DNA of 64,000 nt, taken from NCBI GenBank assembly GCA_028554795.2, contig CM068831.1, forward strand, positions 65,314,982 through 65,378,981, written 5' to 3'. The DNA is from Sinohyriopsis cumingii. Its lineage: Eukaryota > Mollusca > Bivalvia > Unionida > Unionidae. Below are positions 58,236 to 64,000 of the stretch, piece after piece; the stretch's first letter is position 1, and every line of letters starts with the position of its first letter. A program made the translations under genes and the position numbers. The notes under the pieces are model-generated. The model was not told where the DNA came from, did not search any database, and saw only the letters and a program-made list of their open reading frames with translations.

Positions 58236-59729
58236 GAATTATCCTGAGCAAGGAAGCAACCTTTTTAGTTATTTCAAATAATATTTTTAAACAACCTGTC
58301 CAAAGCTTCTTTTTTTATCAAGGAAATAGATGCAGACTCAGTCTTTAGAAAATTGTAAAACTTTCAGTTTCCACAAAGTGGAGGCAGAACTCAATTTCCT
58401 GAAACTGTAGTATCACTCTGAACTAATCTGTAACTTGATCAGTCAATTTCTACTGATATCAGCAGATGGAGGCAAACAACACTTCACCTGTTAGTGTCGT
58501 ATTCAGCTGGTGCTACTGAAGCCTGTTTGAATTTGAATCCTCTGTCCTTAACAAAGATTGAAAGTCAAGATATGAATAAAATTTATCTAGCAGTCAAGAT
58601 ACAATGGTTGTGTGTAATGCACAAAATTATTCATCCCCAGTGACCCGTTACCTTATACGCTTCTTCCAATCTATAGCTGTCATATTCGTATATCAATTGT
58701 CCTATTCTACTGGGCTAATCTCAATTGGTTCAGTTTACTTATGATAAATTCTTTCCTCCATGAGTATAGAATGAAATATTATTAATGTCAGACTGTTTTG
58801 AAGCAGGCACCAGAAGTACCTGCTACACAATAAAACGTTAGATGGCATTTAAGTACAGATGTGACTTTAAAATGGGGTTTAGAATCTGTTTTGAACAACA
58901 TTTAAATTATGTAGAAGAAAGATATTATGTTCAGTTTTGAAAAGGCAAACAGTAGTCCAAAATTATTTTGCCATTACTTTTATTCTGTTTATTTTTGGAC
59001 TTAGAGAAAAAGAAATAAAATATTACTGACCAGGATTTTGTATGAATCACAAGTGTCACCAGGATTTTGAATCACCAGGATTTTGTATGACTCACAAGTG
59101 TCTTCCCCCTCTCCCCACAGCAAGACTAATCATGATACAAGACAAAAAAATGAATGGTATTACATGACTAGATAAACTTGATTTTTTTTAAATAAGATGA
59201 ATACTGGGTATCAATAAATTTAGATTCATGAACTCTTCAACATGTAAAGTCTGATCTTGTAAATGCAAGTACTATGCTCCTGAGTCTTCCATTTCACTTG
59301 GAAGCTTGGATTTATCTGGATAATTGGGATTTCTTCATCACGATTAAAAAAAGGTCACTCTGTATATTTGGTGGGGGACTCTCAGACCTAAATGACTCAC
59401 AAGTAAACAGAAAAAATATAGAGTTGTGATTGTAAATCATGCATACCTTGGCTGTAGACACTGCAGGTATACAAGTTCAAACAAATTTCCAACTGTAGAA
59501 AATCTATTTATGCATACAAACATACATAGCAAATTTCCTAAATTGTGCTCATAAAGACTTTGTTACCAAAAAGTTCCAAAAATGTGTGTGGGTGGGGTGG
59601 GGTGGGGTGGTAATTTAAAAGAAACTGCTGAAATTGATTGAGAATTTAATCAGGCCATCAAAATAAAAATACAAATATGCAAAAAAATTTAATTCATCTA
59701 TCTTGAGTTACGTTTTTGCTTAATCATTT
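58236..59729. other. AT-rich stretch, nothing recognised
   Basis: A short direct duplication (accaggattttgtatga, about 59029 and 59074) and a GGTGG run at about 59590 are the only local features. Confidence 0.4.
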
Positions 59730-59739
59730 TAATAAGGAT

Positions 59740-59744
<5 letters not shown>

Positions 59745-59770
<26 letters not shown>

Positions 59771-60080
59771 AATTTGAATTATTAACGTAGCTTTAACAGT
59801 TTTTCAGTCATATTGCTATGATGTCTGCAGTGTGGCAGTTTATAGTGATGTCTAGCAGTCTGGGGCATCATGCTGCAGACATGTAGCATGGTGTCCCAAC
59901 TAGTCACATTATCCTGACATCGGGCTGACCAGTCCTAACACTAACCTCTTAATGCTGAGCACCAAGTGAGGCAGCTGTTAGTACCATTTTTGTAAGTCTT
60001 TGGTATGACTTGGCCGTGGATCGAGCCCACAACCTCTTGCATCTGAGGTGGATGCTCTAACCACTAAGCCACCGGAGCAG
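59745..60080 (-). mobile_element. SINE family A copy with 15-bp target duplication
   Basis: Complete from head (ctgctccggtggcttagtgg) to a (CA)n tail (TG at about 59743-59766). The direct repeat TAATAAGGATTTTGT (59730-59744) matches TAATAACGATTCTGT (60081-60095) with two mismatches. Confidence 0.87.
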
Positions 60081-60095
60081 TAATAACGATTCTGT

Positions 60096-60517
60096 ATTTA
60101 AAAGAAAATACTTGAAGTCCAAATACTAAAACATTTCTGTAATGGCTTGAAAATCCATTCATGCCATATATATATGCTTACAAAATATGTGATCGAAATT
60201 GTTTGTTAACAAGGATTGTTTCTTCAAAATTTTCTGAAAACACACAGACAGGACCCAGTCGTGATGTTCCCAAAAGTATCACGACAATCAACACTGTACT
60301 GTTTGTGTATTGGTCATTATATTCTGTTCATGAATATTGTCATACTGGGATCGAAATGAGGCACCTCATTAATTTTCAAGGTAATAATGACAACAAAATC
60401 TTTGTATTATCAAATTTTAACACTTATAACACAAAATAGAACCTAAATTTTTTACAAACATCATGTAAGCAGTTTTGATAGAAAATACGCCTTTTATTAA
60501 AAAGTAAAACCATGTAG
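60096..60517. other. AT-rich stretch, nothing recognised
   Basis: A 92-codon plus-strand frame at 60161-60439 has a plausible composition but no domain, splice context or neighbour that would support it. Confidence 0.4.
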
Positions 60518-60745
60518 CAAAGAGGTCTAAACCATTTGTCCTTAAAGATCAGTGCCGTCTCATCTCTGTCTGCATTGGTTCAAGTCTCAAGCTCAGCCAA
60601 TGTGGGTATGTCAGAAAGCATGCCATTAGGTTCCTGTGGGTCAGTGGTTCTTATCAGGGTTTTCCCATGTTCTTCCTCCACCAGTCATACTGGCCACCAT
60701 GTACAGCCTAACATGTACTGAAAAATGGCATTAAACTCAAACATG
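60518..60745 (+). mobile_element. SINE family B copy, diverged
   Basis: Head remnant aaagaggtctaaaccatttg, B-box-like GGTTCAAGTCT, body gtgggtcagtggttcttatc, and 3' end tgtactgaaaaatggcatta. The 61-codon open frame inside it is not a gene. Confidence 0.78.
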
Positions 60746-62019
60746 AATAACATTTATTTAATCAGCAAGCCCAGAAACACTATTCCTTAATTAAAAATTA
60801 AATTCTATGAAGATCAAAACTGTTTTTATATTATATACTGAAAACTTCCTTTAAGTAGATTCACAGTCATTGCAGTCAGCAAATTTTTTTTGCAGCAAGT
60901 CAAGTTTAGTCAATAACTTCCTGGATGAACAGCATTTTTATGTATTTAGAATTTGACAGATGTAAAATCCTGATGAATCAAAGACTGCCAATTTTTAGGT
61001 GCTAAAATGCTTAATTCCAGCAGGAGGACTTTATCACCCTAATAAATCTTCCCTCTAGTGAGAAGAAAACCTGGCAAACTTCTACAGTTGCAGGAAGAGA
61101 TAACCTTATCATATCCAGTTCCAAGCCACTGCCTGTTGCTTGTGTAATGCTGACTTTTTTCACTTCTTTTCCCAGTGCAAATTGACTCCTACAGACAAGG
61201 AATACATTGAAGGGAAGGAGATAATCAAGCAAGCTATGTTCTTTCATGTGGCAAGAAGCTCTATCCACTCTTGATTTACTTGACACATCTTTGTACAGTA
61301 CTAAAGAGCATCTAGATATGGTCATGTAGGTGCATTTACTCACCTTAAATTAAATACTAATTGTGCTTCTAAAATTTAATGCTAATATGGTTTAATCAAC
61401 TAAACTTTTTTAATCCTGCGCTGTCCTTAACAGTCAACAAGCCAGATGAAAATTATTGATCAGTGTACTTTTTACAATGGTGGCTGCCAGGTACTAAATT
61501 AGGTCAAGAAAAGAGCACATGGGGTCTGTCACAATATTAGGTAGTACAATTTCTTTTTTCAACATGCATAGCTTTCATTGCTACATAATGGCACACAACA
61601 GTCAATGAGACCACACTTCAGGCTGACCTTATCCAAATTTATCCCCATACTTGAGCTTTGCAGTATGTATTTCTCAGGGCATGTAAATAATGACCTTGCA
61701 AAGGAATATGGATGTATGAGGATGCAAACAATCACCAATTAAAGGTATGTGTAATCACATTCCAAAAAATAACACGTTACTGAATTGGTAACTACTGAAA
61801 ACATACATGACTCTTATGTCTTGTACTAATTGTAAACAGTGACCATAGTTCTGCTTGTTAATGATTAAATTATTGCATTTTAATCTATAATTGAAATCCT
61901 TATCACCAACACTAGCAATGGTGTCTTTCAGGCAACATTCAAGAATATGAGCTTCATTTAAAAAACAGGAAAAAATATTAAAATAAAACTGTCTAATCAT
62001 GAGTTGCAAATTTGAATGT
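60746..62019. other. AT-rich stretch; one unassigned 110-codon frame
   Basis: A minus-strand frame at 61343-61011 (MSKCTYMTISRCS...) is balanced in composition and free of repeats, but I recognise no domain and see no convincing splice frame. Nothing else is seen. Confidence 0.35.
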
Positions 62020-62589
62020 GGGACAATATCCCCTCAGGACAGTATCCCCTCAGGACAAAATTTGCCCAGCAAAATGAAAAATAGGACATAATCCCCACCC
62101 AGTCCAGGTTTAGCCCTTTTTAAATGAACATCTTGGGCCCTTTTTGTTGGCTAACCCTTTAGTAGATAAAATATGTACAGTGTGCGGGTTAGATGTTAGA
62201 TTTGAACAGACAAGGATATTAGGTGCCTACTGATCATTTTGATCTGAAGAATAAAAGGCACGTTATGGCTTTGTAACCTTGCTTTCATAAGTACTGAAAT
62301 TGCTGTAGTTGACCGCTGTTCTTGTATTTTATGAAGTTCTTAAAAGCTAAGCCTTAATTTATTGAATAAACATGAAATATCCAAATTATTATTGATGACA
62401 TGTCACATTTCTTCTTTTATCCCATATCCCATTTCAAAATAGGACAGTTTCCAATAGGCCAGTATATTTCTGACAGTTTAAAATCTCAGACTGGGGTAGG
62501 TAATTATTTCCCCATCTTTCATTTTGCTGGGGTGCTTTGGTCCTTGGTTATTTTATCCTAGGGGAATTTTGTACTGAGGGGATTTTCCC
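62020..62589. mobile_element. DNA-transposon-like element with long inverted ends
   Basis: The left end starts gggacaatatcccctcagga and repeats that word once. The right end (to about 62589) holds the inverse, tactgaggggattttccca. Further inside, ccagcaaaatgaaa (62066-62079) pairs with tttcattttgctgg (62517-62530), and cccacccagtcc with gactggggtagg. The inverted zones are about 80-90 bp each and diverged. There is no transposase, so it is non-autonomous. I do not assign a superfamily. Confidence 0.65.
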
Positions 62590-63018
62590 ATGGAAAACAT
62601 CCCACCCAACACAGTCAAATCTGCACACTCTTAACCCCTCCTTTCATGGCAACTGTTGATATATCTGAAAATGTGTTTAAATTTTAAATTCCCACTGAAA
62701 GTCTTTCTGAGGTAGACATAGGTACTGTATCCAATTTACTAGTTATCCATAAACAGAACCAGAATTATGAATGTGTGGTAATTTATTTGTACATGCATAT
62801 GTGGAATCACTGAGGTTTTTGTTCTCTATGCAACTCATGGTACTAATTCATAGCAAACCTATGGAAACATAATATTAAAAAAATTCAGTAAGTTTAAATT
62901 TTTAGGTACTCATGATCAGAACTATAGGCCCATCCTTGATGCAACTTTTCTGTATCATTTTTTGATCTACACATGTTTTGATCATGTTGTTTCAAATCTG
63001 TACTTAAAGAACCAGGTG
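62590..63018. other. AT-rich stretch, nothing recognised
   Basis: No repeat or coding signal that I can support. Confidence 0.45.
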
Positions 63019-63029
63019 CTAATGTTAGT

Positions 63030-63287
63030 TGTTGTTGTTGTTGTTCTTGTAGGGTTTAACGCCATTTTTCAGCACATGATAGGCTATACATGGTGGCCAG
63101 TATTAATGGTGGAGGAAGAACCTGGGAAATGCCTGGAAAGAACCACTGACCCTCGAGAAGCTACTGGCAAGCTTTCTTACATACCCACACTGGCCGAATC
63201 CAAGACTCGAACCCATGCAGACAGAGGTGAGATGGCAGTGATCAATAACGGAGAGCGCTTTAGACCACTTGGCCACTTGGGGCCCCA
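63030..63287 (-). mobile_element. SINE family B copy with perfect 11-bp target duplication
   Basis: Full tRNA-like head, body and TTG-type tail. The direct repeat CTAATGTTAGT lies at 63019-63029 and 63288-63298. Overlapping frames on both strands (109 and 61 codons) are SINE sequence. Confidence 0.9.
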
Positions 63288-63298
63288 CTAATGTTAGT

Positions 63299-63664
63299 AA
63301 TTAGTGTTCCAATTTATTAGTCAATTCCTTAAAAGGACTGAAATTGCATCAACAAAACATCGTGGTTTTTTTTTACAGTTACAAATAAGATAAGCTCTTG
63401 ACTGATTTGAATAAAATTGTACTTTTCATTATCAATCATTATAGCCCTCCAAACCTATGTATACTCCATTTCATGTTCACCTATTTCTAGATTGGTTCAT
63501 TTTTTCCATATAATTAGTACCTGAGTCCTTTCCTCCCACCTCCAAAAGACTCTTTTGAAAGCAAATCCTATTTGTTATATGGGTCAACAGATTTGTCATT
63601 TAATTCAAACTTATATAAAAGAAACCATGCATTTTATCTGATTTTTCAGAAATAGTAAACTAGA

Positions 63665-63696
<32 letters not shown>

Positions 63697-64000
63697 ACCA
63701 AATTCTTTTTTCCATAATTTCATTTTCTAATATTCTTTTGCTACTTTCCATGTATGTAGTACAACTTTGTATCAAAAAGGTATTTTTCAAAGCTGTGAGA
63801 ACTTGTAGTCCAATCCTACTTTTATGGAAATAAAATATGGTTGAACTTAACTGAATTGAGTCATATATAAATAAGAGTTCCTCAAAGGGAATGATGCTCC
63901 ACTGTTTGATAAAGAATTTACTGGAATTCAAGATACTGTAAGGATATTTTGTTTTCTTATTAACAGACAAGTGTTGAAACAATCTCTGATACTCTTGAGC
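63299..64000. other. AT-rich end of window; (CT)n run
   Basis: A (CT)n run lies at 63664-63691. The 123-codon minus-strand frame at 63982-63611 passes through that run and shows no domain. Confidence 0.4.

Noticed and set aside
61011..61343. 110-codon minus-strand frame
   Set aside because: No recognisable domain, no supported splice frame and no relation to neighbours; kept only as a note in the region entry.

Overview
The window looks like non-coding-rich animal DNA, most likely from a mollusc (probably a gastropod). It is AT-rich, contains introns with GT/AG borders, and carries two tRNA-derived SINE families. The SINE tails contain a CTGAAAAA..GTTAAA core of a kind I associate with molluscan repeats. 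The species assignment is inference. There are no bacterial-style operons, no rRNA genes and no independent tRNA genes.

One host gene can be supported. It is on the minus strand and encodes an immunoglobulin-superfamily cell-surface protein with a Kirre/irreC-nephrin-like N-terminus. Three coding exons are visible: a candidate signal-peptide exon (15704-15617), an Ig-domain exon (5837-5547) and a second Ig-domain exon (5095-4790). All the visible exon borders are in phase 1, so the three exons join in frame. The gene continues off the left edge. Intron 1 is about 9.8 kb, intron 2 is 451 bp and the intron after exon 3 is at least 4.8 kb. DNA to the right of 15.7 kb is its upstream flank or an unseen 5' UTR intron.

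Layout. 1-4.8 kb: SINE tail, degenerate hairpin repeats, a decayed LINE reverse transcriptase and a MITE with an internal tandem array. 4.8-15.7 kb: the Ig gene, with MITEs, a 44-bp minisatellite and four SINEs in intron 1. 15.7-26.7 kb: mostly plain AT-rich DNA with MITE copies, a (TA)n tract and a SINE nested in a SINE. 26.7-32.9 kb: a dense run of unrelated tandem arrays and a strong foldback hairpin. 33.8-34.3 kb: two SINEs in opposite orientation that form a long inverted repeat. 37.6-47.2 kb: four more minisatellites, two with higher-order structure. 48.6-63.3 kb: more SINEs, a Penelope-like fragment inside a pair of inverted repeats, and a DNA-transposon-like element with long inverted termini.

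The mobile elements give a relative chronology. One MITE copy was hit by SINE family B, and one SINE B was hit by SINE family A, each time with a readable target-site duplication. No new multi-gene system is present. The items most worth following are the cruciform MITE family and its link to the (TA)n tracts, the snap-back SINE pair, the Penelope-like remnant in its inverted-repeat frame, the hairpin minisatellite, and confirmation of the Ig gene's distant first exon.
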